Source: [Enterobacter] lignolyticus SCF1
GTDB lineage: Bacteria; Pseudomonadota; Gammaproteobacteria; Enterobacterales; Enterobacteriaceae
Reading direction: 5' to 3'
Assembly: GCF_000164865.1 (NCBI RefSeq)
Contig: NC_014618.1
Coordinates: 3,906,001-3,970,000, forward strand
DNA: 64,000 nt
The stretch's first letter is position 1, and each line of letters starts with the position of its first letter. Position numbers and translations under genes: made by a program. The notes beneath the pieces are model-generated. The model was not told the DNA's origin, did no database searches, and saw only the letters and a list, made by a program, of their open reading frames with translations. Positions 17,722 through 26,289 of this stretch are shown in pieces.

Positions 17722-18900
17722 CTATACGTCCTTCACCCGCAGTGTCATAACCAGCGCCACCAGCGCAATCGCCGCCATCATCCAGTAGACGGCGAAATGG
17801 CCGACGCTTTGCGCCAGCGCCCCCTGAATCACCCCCGCCAGAATCACGCCCGTGGAAATGCTATTGGTAAACAGCGTCGTTGCCGCCCCGGCGCGGCCAG
17901 GCATCAGATCCTGAAACCACAGCATGCCAATCCCGGCGACGATACCGATAAACACCGCATTAAAGAGCTGCAGGGCCAGCAGCGCTTCGCGGCTGTGGAA
18001 CAGAATCAGTCCGATATAAAACAGCACGCCGGCCGCAACGGCGACGATCATCATCCGGCGTTTGCCAAAGCGCTTTACGTAATAGCCCGCCAGGATCATC
18101 GCCGGGATCTCCAGCCCCGCGGCGGTGCCCATCAGGATCCCGGCAAGTTTATCCGGCAGGCCTAGCGCGCTGCTGATCCACAGCGGCATATCGATGATGT
18201 ACATGGTGTTGCAGGTCCACATCAGGGTGGAAGCGATAAACAGCATGCGGACGTTTTTATCGCCCCAGCCGCTGCCCTGCGCCACGACCCGCTCAGCAGG
18301 AGGTTCGACGCGGGCCACGGAGGGCAGCGCAAACGCGATCAGCGCCAGGCTTATGGCGAAGATCGCGGCGGCAATCGAAAACATGGCGGTAAAGCCGTAG
18401 TTCAGCGCCAGCATGAACGCCAGCGGCGGGCCAATCACCCACGCCAGCGACAGCTGCGCGCGCATCACCGAGCTGAACATTACCACTTCCCGCGCGGAGC
18501 TATCGGCATATTCGCGCGCCAGCGCGAACAGCTGCGGCATAGCGGTATTGGCCAGCGACGCCAGCAGCACGCCGCAGGTGAGCAGCGTCAGATAATGGCG
18601 GTTGAAGGCGAAGAGCAGCGCGTTGCCTACCGCCATCAGGCAGCAAAACAGTATCAGCGTACGGCGATCGCCCCGGCGGTCGGAGCGCTTCGCCAGCCAC
18701 AGGCTGACCGCGATCCCGGCGACGGCGTTGACGGTATAAAACAGCCCGACCCAGAAGGGCTGCGCGCCGACCTCCCGGCTCAAGAACAGGCTCAGCGTCG
18801 GCGCCTGCAGCGCGCCCGCCACGCCCATCATGAAAGCGACCAGCATAAAAGCCGCGTAAACGCCGTTCAGACGTCGTCCCATCGTCATCAGCCAGAGCAT
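17722..18900 (-). CDS. setA: Sugar efflux transporter SetA
   Basis: Major facilitator superfamily exporter of glucosides and related sugars; in E. coli it is made during glucose-phosphate stress. It has 392 residues, the E. coli length, with strong identity and about 12 hydrophobic segments. The loop SLWLAKRSDRRGDRRTL near residue 70 matches the conserved MFS loop 2-3 motif. It lies directly downstream of sgrS on the same strand, so some transcription may read through the sgrS terminator. Confidence 0.96.
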   Translation of the reverse strand: MLWLMTMGRRLNGVYAAFMLVAFMMGVAGALQAPTLSLFLSREVGAQPFWVGLFYTVNAVAGIAVSLWLAKRSDRRGDRRTLILFCCLMAVGNALLFAFNRHYLTLLTCGVLLASLANTAMPQLFALAREYADSSAREVVMFSSVMRAQLSLAWVIGPPLAFMLALNYGFTAMFSIAAAIFAISLALIAFALPSVARVEPPAERVVAQGSGWGDKNVRMLFIASTLMWTCNTMYIIDMPLWISSALGLPDKLAGILMGTAAGLEIPAMILAGYYVKRFGKRRMMIVAVAAGVLFYIGLILFHSREALLALQLFNAVFIGIVAGIGMLWFQDLMPGRAGAATTLFTNSISTGVILAGVIQGALAQSVGHFAVYWMMAAIALVALVMTLRVKDV

Positions 18901-18930
18901 GAGCTATCCCTATCAGCAGAGGAAAAAACG

Positions 18931-19181
18931 AAAAAAGCCAGCAGAAAATATCTGCTGGCGGGTGATGTTATACACCAATACTCAGTCACACATGATTAAG
19001 GCAAATCAATGAGATTCAGAAGTCGGAGCCGTAACGTTCCACTGCATCAGTTCTTCGAGCATTTTCAGCCGCTCTCCTGCCAGCAGGCGGGCCAGCCATG
19101 ACGCTCCCTGCGTCGCTAAAAAATAGTGCTGATAAAACCGGTGTGTTGATGACTTCTGCATATTCACCTCCTCGCTTCATC
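18931..19181 (-). ncRNA. sgrS: SgrS dual-function small RNA
   Basis: Hfq-dependent RNA made when glucose phosphate accumulates; it blocks ptsG translation. The 5' end is placed at GATGAAGCG (19181), matching the start of E. coli SgrS. The target-pairing region GTGTGACTGAGTATTGGTGT (about 18972-18991) is conserved. The 3' end is a 9-bp terminator stem (18937-18945 with 18951-18959) followed by six T residues. The predicted length is about 250 nt against about 227 in E. coli, the extra being in the sgrT part. Divergent from sgrR, which activates it. Confidence 0.95.
19006..19161 (-). CDS. sgrT: Glucose uptake inhibitor peptide SgrT
   Basis: Small peptide encoded within SgrS that inhibits the PtsG glucose transporter. 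The frame gives 51 residues, beginning MQKSSTHRFYQHYFLATQGA and containing MLEELMQW, clearly related to the 43-residue E. coli SgrT (RQFYQHYFTAT and MLEGLMQW). A GGAGG site 7 nt before the ATG supports the start. The N-terminal MQKSSTH is about five residues longer than in E. coli, and the C-terminal tail also differs. Confidence 0.93.
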   Translation of the reverse strand: MQKSSTHRFYQHYFLATQGASWLARLLAGERLKMLEELMQWNVTAPTSESH

Positions 19182-19248
19182 GCAGACGATTATTGGCTTA
19201 ATATAGGGATTAATAAATTGCTGAGTTTTCGTCAGGAGTTCCCCTTTT

Positions 19249-20907
19249 ATGTCTTCTGGTCGCTTGCAACAACAGTTCATCCGCCTGTGGCAGTGCTGCG
19301 ATGGCCATGCCCAGGAAACCACCCTTAACGAGCTGGCGGCGCTGTTAAGCTGTTCCCGCCGCCATATGCGTACGCTGCTCAACACTATGGAAGAGCGCGG
19401 CTGGCTGACCTGGGAGGCGGAGGCCGGGCGCGGTAAACGGTCGCGCCTGACGTTCCTCTATACCGGGCTGGCGCTGCAGCAGCAGAGGGCGGAGGATCTG
19501 CTGGAGCAGGACCGGATCGATCAGCTGGTGCAGCTGGTCGGCGATAAATCGGCGGTACGCCAGATGCTGGTGTCCCATCTGGGCAGAAGCTTTCGCCAGG
19601 GGCGGCATATTTTGCGCGTGCTCTACTACCGCCCGATGCGCAATCTGCTGCCCGGTACGCCCCTTCGCCGCTCGGAAACGCACATCGCCCGGCAGATCTT
19701 CAGCGCCCTGACGCGGATAAATGAGGAAAACGGGGAACTGGAAGCCGATATCGCCCACCACTGGCAGCAGATTTCGCCGCTGCACTGGCGCTTTTACCTG
19801 CGTCCTGGCATTCATTTCCATCACGGCCGCGAGCTGGATATGGACGATGCGATCGCGTCGCTACAGCGCATTAATTCGCTGCCGCTGTACAGCCACATCA
19901 CCCGCATCATCTCCCCCACCGCCTGGACGCTGGATATCCATCTGGCAAGACCTGACCGCTGGCTGCCGTGGCTGCTGGGCTATGTACCGGCGATGATCCT
20001 GCCGCGCGAATGGGAGTCGATGAACCACTTCGCCAGCCTGCCCGTAGGCACCGGCCCCTATGCGGTGGCGCGCAACAACCTGAACCAGCTGAAAATTCAC
20101 GCCTTTGACGATTACTTCGGCTATCGCGCGCTGATTGACGAAGTGAACGTCTGGGTGCTGCCGGAAATCGGCGAAGAGGTCACCTGCGGCCTGACGCTGG
20201 AAGGATCGACGGAAGACGAGGAAAAAGCGGTTGAAAGCCGTCTTGAAGAAGGCTGCTATTACCTGCTGTTCGACGCCCGCACGCCGAAAGGCGTGCACCC
20301 GGCGGTGCGCCGCTGGGTAAGCCAGATACTCTCTCCCGCCAACCTGCTCTATCACGCCGATGAGCAGTATCAGGGCTACTGGTTTCCGGCCTACGGTCTG
20401 CTGCCGCGCTGGCACCACGCCCGGCCGCAAAAGGGGGAAAAACCCGCCGGGCTGGAAACGCTGACCATTACCTATTACCGGGAGCACCTCGAACACCGCA
20501 ATATTGCCGTCATCATGCAGCGGCTGCTGGCGCAACATCAGGTCAGGCTGGAGATTCAGGAGCTGGACTACGACGAGTGGCATCGCGGCGACGCCTGCAG
20601 CGATATGTGGCTCAACAGCGCAAACTTCACGCTGCCGCTGGATTTCTCTCTTTTCGCCCAGCTGTATGAGGTGCCGCTTATCCAGCAGTGCATCCCGCTT
20701 GACTGGCAGGCCGACGCCAGCCGCTGGCAGGCCGGAGACATGAACCTCGCCGGCTGGTGCCAGCAGCTTATCGCCCAGCAGTCGATAGTCCCGCTCATCC
20801 ACCACTGGCTTAGGATCCAGGGACAGCGCAGCATGCGCGGGCTGCGCATGAACACCCTTGGCTGGTTTGACTTTAAATCCGCCTGGTTTGCGCCGCCGGA
20901 ACCATAA
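19249..20907 (+). CDS. sgrR: Transcriptional activator SgrR
   Basis: Activator of sgrS during glucose-phosphate stress. It has 552 residues (551 in E. coli). An N-terminal winged helix region (about residues 5-110, with TLNELAALLSCSRRHMRTLL) is joined to a C-terminal domain resembling solute-binding proteins of ABC transporters (about 160-550), thought to sense the stress metabolite. Divergent from sgrS, with about 67 bp between the two 5' ends. Confidence 0.97.
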   Translation: MSSGRLQQQFIRLWQCCDGHAQETTLNELAALLSCSRRHMRTLLNTMEERGWLTWEAEAGRGKRSRLTFLYTGLALQQQRAEDLLEQDRIDQLVQLVGDKSAVRQMLVSHLGRSFRQGRHILRVLYYRPMRNLLPGTPLRRSETHIARQIFSALTRINEENGELEADIAHHWQQISPLHWRFYLRPGIHFHHGRELDMDDAIASLQRINSLPLYSHITRIISPTAWTLDIHLARPDRWLPWLLGYVPAMILPREWESMNHFASLPVGTGPYAVARNNLNQLKIHAFDDYFGYRALIDEVNVWVLPEIGEEVTCGLTLEGSTEDEEKAVESRLEEGCYYLLFDARTPKGVHPAVRRWVSQILSPANLLYHADEQYQGYWFPAYGLLPRWHHARPQKGEKPAGLETLTITYYREHLEHRNIAVIMQRLLAQHQVRLEIQELDYDEWHRGDACSDMWLNSANFTLPLDFSLFAQLYEVPLIQQCIPLDWQADASRWQAGDMNLAGWCQQLIAQQSIVPLIHHWLRIQGQRSMRGLRMNTLGWFDFKSAWFAPPEP

Positions 20908-20945
20908 CGCTTCCTGAAAACTTACAAACTTATTACAATAGCGCC

Positions 20946-21037
20946 GTTCTCAACGGGGTGCTGCAGGCCAACGGCTATGCGTGCTGAGAAGATACCCGTC
21001 GAACCTGATCCGGATAACGCCGGCGAAGGGATTTGAG
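20946..21037 (+). promoter_or_regulatory. TPP riboswitch (thi box, sroA) of thiBPQ
   Basis: Thiamine-pyrophosphate aptamer upstream of thiB. The conserved core is present: GGGTGC, GCTGAGA, ATACCCG, GAACCTGATC, GGATAA and GGCGAAGGGA. The closing P1 helix is CTCAA (20949-20953) with TTGAG (21033-21037). In E. coli the released leader is known as SroA RNA. Confidence 0.96.
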
Positions 21038-21042
21038 GCTCA

Positions 21043-21079
21043 CTCAAAATCCTTTGCCACCCATTTTCTGAGGTGCAAA
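21043..21079 (+). promoter_or_regulatory. Riboswitch expression platform covering the thiB ribosome-binding site
   Basis: A second CTCAA (21043-21047) can compete for the TTGAG that closes the aptamer P1 helix. Next, TTTGCCACC (21053-21061) can pair with GGTGCAAA (21072-21079), with one bulged C, burying the Shine-Dalgarno and the bases next to the GTG start. This fits translational control by TPP. Confidence 0.65.
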
Positions 21080-22063
21080 GTGCTAAAAAAACTCCTGCCG
21101 TTGCTGGCGCTCGTAAGCGTGCCCGTGTTCGCTAAACCTGTTCTGACCGTCTATACCTACGATTCCTTCTCCGCCGACTGGGGCCCGGGGCCTGCGGTGA
21201 AAAAAGCGTTTGAAGCCGACTGTGGCTGCGAGCTGAAGTATGTGGCGCTGGAAGACGGCGTATCGCTGCTCAACCGCCTGCGTATGGAGGGCAAAAACAG
21301 CAAAGCGGATATCGTGCTGGGGCTGGATAATAACCTGCTGCAGGCGGCAACCGATACCGGGCTGTTCGCAAAAAGCGGCGTTCCCTCCTCCTCGGTCACC
21401 GTGCCTGGCGGCTGGAACAATGACACCTTCGTACCGTTTGATTACGGCTACTTCGCGTTTGTTTACGACAAAAACAAGCTCAAAAACCCGCCGAAAAGCT
21501 TAAAAGAGCTGGTTGAAAGCGAGCAGAAATGGCGCGTGATTTACGAAGATCCGCGCACCAGCACGCCGGGTCTCGGCCTGCTGCTGTGGATGCAAAAAGT
21601 CTACGGCGACAAAGCGCCGGACGCCTGGCAGAAGCTGGCCGCGAAAACCGTCACCGTCACGAAGGGCTGGAGCGAGGCTTACGGCCTGTTCCTGAAAGGC
21701 GAAAGCGACCTGGTGTTAAGCTATACCACCTCTCCGGCCTACCACATCATCGAAGAGAAGAAGGATAACTACGCGGCGGCCAACTTCGAGGAAGGCCACT
21801 ACCTGCAGGTAGAGGTCGCCGCCCGCACCGCTGCCAGCAAGCAGCCGGAGCTGGCGGAAAAGTTCCTGAAATTTATGGTGTCACCGGCCTTCCAGACGGC
21901 AATTCCGACCGGCAACTGGATGTACCCGGTGACCCAGGTCGCGCTGCCGGACGGCTTTAACGGCCTGGTCAAACCCGCCACAACCCTGGAATATACGCCG
22001 CAGCAGGTTGACCACGAGCGCCAGAACTGGATTAGCGCATGGCTTCGCGCCGCCAGCCACTGA
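21080..22063 (+). CDS. thiB: Thiamine/TPP-binding periplasmic protein
   Basis: Periplasmic receptor of the thiamine ABC importer. The start is taken as GTG at 21080, preceded by GAGGTG, giving 327 residues as in E. coli; the longer open frame upstream runs into the riboswitch. Signal peptide MLKKLLPLLALVSVPVFA, with likely cleavage before KPVL. The mature protein has typical solute-binding motifs (YDSFSADWGPGPAVKK; WNNDTFVPFDYGYFAFVYDK). First gene of thiBPQ; its end overlaps thiP by 25 bp. Confidence 0.96.
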   Translation: MLKKLLPLLALVSVPVFAKPVLTVYTYDSFSADWGPGPAVKKAFEADCGCELKYVALEDGVSLLNRLRMEGKNSKADIVLGLDNNLLQAATDTGLFAKSGVPSSSVTVPGGWNNDTFVPFDYGYFAFVYDKNKLKNPPKSLKELVESEQKWRVIYEDPRTSTPGLGLLLWMQKVYGDKAPDAWQKLAAKTVTVTKGWSEAYGLFLKGESDLVLSYTTSPAYHIIEEKKDNYAAANFEEGHYLQVEVAARTAASKQPELAEKFLKFMVSPAFQTAIPTGNWMYPVTQVALPDGFNGLVKPATTLEYTPQQVDHERQNWISAWLRAASH

Positions 22064-23649
22064 TCGCCGGCTGGCTTATCCCGGGACTGACGGTCGCCAT
22101 GCTGATGGTGGCCGTCGCGCTGGCGGCCTTTCTGGCGCTATGGCTGAATGCGCCCGAAGCCGCATGGGGCGCGCTGCTGCAGGACAGCTATCTCTGGCAC
22201 GTGGTGCGCTTTTCCTTCTGGCAGGCATTTTTGTCGGCGCTGCTGTCGGTGGTCCCGGCGATTTTCCTCGCCCGCGCCCTTTACCGGCGCCGTTTCCCTG
22301 GGCGTCAGGCGCTGCTGCGGCTGTGCGCGATGACGCTGATTCTGCCGGTGCTGGTCGCCGTTTTCGGCATCCTTAGCGTCTATGGCCGCCAGGGCTGGCT
22401 GGCGCAGCTGTTTCACGCGGCCGGCTGGCAGTGGACGTTTTCACCCTATGGCCTGCAGGGCATCCTGTTGGCCCACGTGTTTTTCAACATGCCGATGGCG
22501 ACGCGCCTGCTGCTGCAGGCGCTTGAGCAGATCCCCGGCGAGCAGCGGCAGCTGGCCGCCCAGCTCGGCATGCGCGGCTTCAGCTTCTTCCGCTTCGTCG
22601 AATGGCCGTGGATACGGCGGCAGCTCCCGCCCGTCGCGGCGCTCATTTTCATGCTCTGTTTCGCCAGCTTCGCCACGGTGCTGTCGCTCGGCGGCGGCCC
22701 GCAGGCCACCACCATTGAGCTGGCCATCTATCAGGCGCTCAGCTTTGACTACGATCCGGGACGGGCGGCCATACTGGCGCTCATCCAGATGCTGTGCTGC
22801 CTCGGGCTGATGCTGCTCAGCCAGCGGCTGAGCAAATCGGTGGCGCCGGGGTTTACCCACCACCGCGGCTGGCGCGATCCCGACGACCGCCTGCACAGCC
22901 GTATCGCCGACGGCGCGCTGATCGTTATCGCCCTGCTGCTGCTGTTGCCGCCGCTGCTGGCGGTGGTGGTCGACGGCGTTAACGGCAGCCTGGCCGAGGT
23001 GCTCTCGCGCCCGGTGCTCTGGCGGGCGCTCTGGACCTCGCTGCGCATCGCCATCGCCGCCGGGCTGCTCAGCCTGCTCCTCACAATGATGCTGTTGTGG
23101 AGCAGCCGCGAGCTGCGCGCGCGTCAGCATTCGCTGGCCGGACAGGCCATGGAGCTTAGCGGTACGCTGATTCTGGCGATGCCCGGCATCGTGCTGGCCA
23201 CCGGTTTTTTCCTGCTGCTCAACAACAGCATTGGCCTCCCCGCCTCTGCTGACGGCATCGTCATCTTCACCAACGCGCTGATGGCTATCCCCTATGCGCT
23301 GAAGGTGCTGGAAACCCCCATGCGGGATATCACCGCCCGCTACGGCCCGCTGTGCCAGTCGTTGGGCATGCAGGGATTCAACCGCCTGCGTATTGTCGAG
23401 CTGCGCGCTCTCAGACGGCCGCTGGCGCAGGCGCTGGCGTTTGCCTGCGTGCTGTCGATTGGCGATTTCGGCGTTGTGGCGCTGTTCGGCAACGATGACT
23501 TCCGCACGCTGCCCTTCTATCTTTATCAGCAGATTGGCGCCTACCGCAGCCAGGACGGCGCCGTAACGGCGCTGCTGCTGCTGCTGCTCTGCTTCCTGCT
23601 TTTTACCGTGATCGAGAAACTACCGGGCCGCGATGCTAAAACTCAATGA
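22039..23649 (+). CDS. thiP: Thiamine ABC transporter permease
   Basis: Membrane subunit of the thiamine/TPP importer. The 536 residues match E. coli ThiP. About 12 membrane segments are arranged as two homologous halves, each with a binding-protein-dependent permease loop (LAAQLGMRGFSFFRFVEWPW near residue 175 and CQSLGMQGFNRLRIVELRAL near residue 440). It starts inside thiB (25-bp overlap) and ends inside thiQ (17-bp overlap), so the three are probably made in fixed ratio. Confidence 0.97.
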   Translation: MASRRQPLIAGWLIPGLTVAMLMVAVALAAFLALWLNAPEAAWGALLQDSYLWHVVRFSFWQAFLSALLSVVPAIFLARALYRRRFPGRQALLRLCAMTLILPVLVAVFGILSVYGRQGWLAQLFHAAGWQWTFSPYGLQGILLAHVFFNMPMATRLLLQALEQIPGEQRQLAAQLGMRGFSFFRFVEWPWIRRQLPPVAALIFMLCFASFATVLSLGGGPQATTIELAIYQALSFDYDPGRAAILALIQMLCCLGLMLLSQRLSKSVAPGFTHHRGWRDPDDRLHSRIADGALIVIALLLLLPPLLAVVVDGVNGSLAEVLSRPVLWRALWTSLRIAIAAGLLSLLLTMMLLWSSRELRARQHSLAGQAMELSGTLILAMPGIVLATGFFLLLNNSIGLPASADGIVIFTNALMAIPYALKVLETPMRDITARYGPLCQSLGMQGFNRLRIVELRALRRPLAQALAFACVLSIGDFGVVALFGNDDFRTLPFYLYQQIGAYRSQDGAVTALLLLLLCFLLFTVIEKLPGRDAKTQ

Positions 23650-24325
23650 TATCACCTGGCTGTATCAGCATTTGCCGATGCGCTTTACCTTCGCCGCCGC
23701 CCCCGGCGAGCAGATTGCCGTGCTCGGCCCCAGCGGCGCGGGGAAAAGCACGCTGCTGAACCTGATCGCCGGTTTCCTGGCGCCGGTCAGCGGCACGCTG
23801 GCAATAGCGGGAGAGGATCATACCCATACCCCGCCGTCAAAACGTCCGGTATCGATGCTGTTCCAGGAAAATAACCTGTTCAGCCATCTGACCATTCGCC
23901 AGAATATCGGGCTGGGGATGACGCCGGGACTGCGGCTCAGCGCGCAGCAGCGGAGCGCGCTGGAGACCATCGCCGCGCAGATGAACATTACCGAACTGCT
24001 GGAGCGCCTGCCGGGGGAGCTTTCCGGCGGGCAGCGGCAGCGGGCGGCGCTGGCGCGCTGCCTGGTGCGCGAGCAGCCGGTGCTGCTGTTGGATGAACCG
24101 TTTTCCGCGCTCGACCCGGCGCTGCGTCAGGAGATGCTGCAGCTGGTCGGCGACGTTTGCCGTCGCCAGCAGCTAACGCTGCTGATGGTGTCCCACAGCG
24201 TCGAGGACGCCGCACGCATCGCCGCGCGCTCGCTGGTAGTGGCCGACGGGCGCATCGCCTGGGATGGCCCCACCGCCGAGCTGCTGAGCGGTAAGGCCAG
24301 CGCCTCGCCGCTCCTTGGGCTGTGA
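23633..24325 (+). CDS. thiQ: Thiamine ABC transporter ATP-binding protein
   Basis: ATPase that powers thiamine import through ThiP. It has 230 residues (232 in E. coli). Walker A is GPSGAGKST (residues 32-40), the ABC signature is LSGGQRQRAALAR, Walker B is LLLDEPFSALD, and the switch histidine lies in MVSHSVEDA. Last gene of the operon. It converges on yabI with only 7 bp between stops and no clear terminator. Confidence 0.97.
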   Translation: MLKLNDITWLYQHLPMRFTFAAAPGEQIAVLGPSGAGKSTLLNLIAGFLAPVSGTLAIAGEDHTHTPPSKRPVSMLFQENNLFSHLTIRQNIGLGMTPGLRLSAQQRSALETIAAQMNITELLERLPGELSGGQRQRAALARCLVREQPVLLLDEPFSALDPALRQEMLQLVGDVCRRQQLTLLMVSHSVEDAARIAARSLVVADGRIAWDGPTAELLSGKASASPLLGL

Positions 24326-24332
24326 CACGACG

Positions 24333-25100
24333 TCAGCGGCTGACGACCTTACCTAAAATATCCAGATACACTGGCATGAGCGGGTGGCGCAGCAGCGCCA
24401 CCAGCGCCGCCGCGGCCAGCCCGAGCAGCAGCGGCGAAAGCCACAGCAGCCGGGCGCGGGGCAGATAGCGGGTCAGCCTGTCGATACCGGATTTACCGCT
24501 GCGCCACAGGCGCCAGCAGAGCCAGACGGCAAGCCACAGCAGCAGCGCCGCCAGCAGCAGCAGCCACTTAAAGCCGCCGCTCTGCGCGTCCGCCGGAATG
24601 CCGATAGCCGCTCCGGCGAGGATCCCCGGTAAAAAGTAGACCGGCGGCCAGAGCAGGCAGCCAATGATATTTGGCAGCACGAATTTCGCGACCGGCAGGT
24701 CGAGCATCCCGGCGACCATCGGCACCAGCGGACGCGTCGGCCCGACAAAACGGCCAATCAGAATCGTCACCATGCTGTGCTGATGCAGGGCATGCTCGGT
24801 TTTATCGAGCAGCGCTTTGTTCTTTTTCATGAACGACCAGCGGTGCAGCGGCTTTTTAAAGCGCCAGCCGAGCCAGAAGGAGATCCAGTCCCCCATCAGA
24901 CAGCCGATAATGCCCGCCAGCCACGCCTGCCAGAAATTCACGTCGCCGCTGCCGATAAGCGCCCCGAGCGCCGCCATCATCACGGTGCCCGGCAGGATAA
25001 GCCCCACCAGCGCCAGTGATTCCAGAAACGCGACCAGCGCCACCGCAATCAACGAGTACATCACCGACTGGGTGATAAAATGTTCCAGCAAAGCTTGCAT
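24333..25100 (-). CDS. yabI: DedA-family membrane protein YabI
   Basis: Inner-membrane protein of the DedA/SNARE-associated family; family members are linked to undecaprenyl-phosphate or other lipid flipping and membrane homeostasis. It has 255 residues (254 in E. coli). The signature GRFVGPTRPLVPMVAGM near residue 115 and the re-entrant LILPGTVMMAALGAL near residue 34 are visible, with further hydrophobic segments toward the C terminus. Exact substrate unknown. Confidence 0.95.
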   Translation of the reverse strand: MQALLEHFITQSVMYSLIAVALVAFLESLALVGLILPGTVMMAALGALIGSGDVNFWQAWLAGIIGCLMGDWISFWLGWRFKKPLHRWSFMKKNKALLDKTEHALHQHSMVTILIGRFVGPTRPLVPMVAGMLDLPVAKFVLPNIIGCLLWPPVYFLPGILAGAAIGIPADAQSGGFKWLLLLAALLLWLAVWLCWRLWRSGKSGIDRLTRYLPRARLLWLSPLLLGLAAAALVALLRHPLMPVYLDILGKVVSR

Positions 25101-25224
25101 AAGGCGTCCGGTTGGCGAAAAGAAGCAGGGATTCTCCAGAGCGATGGCTATGCCGTCAAGCCATCAATTGTCTGAATAGTTTACAGGTTCGATGCCGGAG
25201 CAGGCTTTCTGGTTCACTTTTTTT

Positions 25225-26076
25225 TCACACGTTACTAACACCCGCGCGGAATTCGCTGGGGCTGGCGCCGGTGCATTTTTTAAAAACGCGGGAAAAGTAG
25301 AGCTGATCCTCAAAACCGACGTTGCGCCCGACGCTGGCGATCGGCATGCGGGTGGTGCTGAGCAGCAGCTTGGCCTGACTGATACGCTGGTCTTCGCGCC
25401 AGCTCAGCACGCTCACGCCAAGCTGCTGGCGGAAAAGATGGGACAGGCGCGACGGAGACAGGCAGACGTGCTGCGCGACGCTGGCGATATCAAACTGGCT
25501 GTCCGCCAGATGGTCGCTGATGTACTGGCAGGCGTCGCGCACGCGGTTGTCCATCGGCGGATGCAGGGACTCATTGATGGCCTCCACCCGCCGCAGCAGC
25601 AGCTGTTCCAGCAGGTTGATCGCCAGCAGCTCGGAATAGCGCCCGGCGCCCTGTCCGGCCTCGATAATTTGCCCGAACAGCCCGGCGAACTGCGCCTGAT
25701 GCGCTTCATCCGGGCGGTAAAACCCGGTCTGCGCGAACAGCGTCGGCCACGACAGCCATTCTTGCCAGTAGGCGCGCGGGCGGAAGTACACCCACTGGTG
25801 ATACCACTCGCCGGCCAGCGGATGGCGGCCATAGTGGTGAATTTCCCCCGGCGGAAACAGCACCATATCGCCGGGACGGCAGACGAACTGATGCCCCTGA
25901 TTGTTGATAACCCCCTCACCGCGCACGGTCAGGTTGAGAATATATCCCTTCATACCCAGCGGCCGGTCGATGAAAAAATCGAGATAGCCGTCGGCCTCGA
26001 TCGGCGTTAATCCCGCCACCAGATGGGCATTAAATGAGTAGCCAGGCAACAGAGGATCATTTTGCGTTTCAGCCAT
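25225..26076 (-). CDS. araC: Arabinose operon regulator AraC
   Basis: Arabinose-responsive activator and repressor of araBAD. It has 283 residues against 292 in E. coli; the missing part is the variable C-terminal tail after SEFRAG. The N-terminal arm and cupin domain (MAETQNDPLLPGYSFNAHLV; FPPGEIHHYGRHP) bind arabinose. The C-terminal AraC/XylS domain contains two helix-turn-helix units (FDIASVAQHVCLSPSRLSHL and the PIASVGRNVGFEDQLYFSRV region). Divergent from araBAD. Confidence 0.97.
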   Translation of the reverse strand: MAETQNDPLLPGYSFNAHLVAGLTPIEADGYLDFFIDRPLGMKGYILNLTVRGEGVINNQGHQFVCRPGDMVLFPPGEIHHYGRHPLAGEWYHQWVYFRPRAYWQEWLSWPTLFAQTGFYRPDEAHQAQFAGLFGQIIEAGQGAGRYSELLAINLLEQLLLRRVEAINESLHPPMDNRVRDACQYISDHLADSQFDIASVAQHVCLSPSRLSHLFRQQLGVSVLSWREDQRISQAKLLLSTTRMPIASVGRNVGFEDQLYFSRVFKKCTGASPSEFRAGVSNV

Positions 26077-26103
26077 GAAAAGTCTCCATCATCACGCTCA
26101 GGG

Positions 26104-26120
26104 GAAATCAATTGTCCATA
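26104..26120 (-). promoter_or_regulatory. araO2-like AraC half-site pair
   Basis: The stretch GAAATCAATTGTCCATA closely matches the E. coli araO2 site (AGAAACCAATTGTCCATA) and shares the TCCATA end with I1. It lies only 88 bp from I1, compared with about 210 bp in E. coli. Confidence 0.6.
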
Positions 26121-26162
26121 TTGCCAGCGAAGCGTAAAAGGCAAAAGTAGCCTGAAAGAATA

Positions 26163-26178
26163 TTTGCACGGCGTCACA
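26163..26178 (+). promoter_or_regulatory. CRP site of the araBAD promoter
   Basis: TTTGCACGGCGTCACA is identical to the E. coli araBAD CRP site, with one strong half (TCACA). It sits 14 bp upstream of I1. Confidence 0.8.
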
Positions 26179-26191
26179 CTTTGCCTTGTCA

Positions 26192-26255
26192 CAGCAATAT
26201 CGTCCATAAGATTAGCGGTTCAAACCTGACGCTTTTTTCCGCTGAAATCTACTGT
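26192..26255 (+). promoter_or_regulatory. araI1-I2 and araBAD promoter
   Basis: I1 (26192-26208, ending TCCATA) and I2 (26213-26229, TAGCGGTTCAAACCTGA) are 17-bp direct repeats 21 bp apart, as in E. coli. I2 overlaps the -35 (CTGACG, 26226-26231); the -10 TACTGT (26250-26255) follows after 18 bp. Confidence 0.88.
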
Positions 26256-26289
26256 TGCTGCATGTCCGTTTTAGTAGGGAGCAACCAGC

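Noticed and set aside
24331..24345. 15-bp palindrome CGTCAGC-G-GCTGACG at the thiQ/yabI junction
   Set aside because: Single-base centre leaves no loop and there is no T-run, so it is not a convincing terminator; it overlaps the yabI stop by chance.
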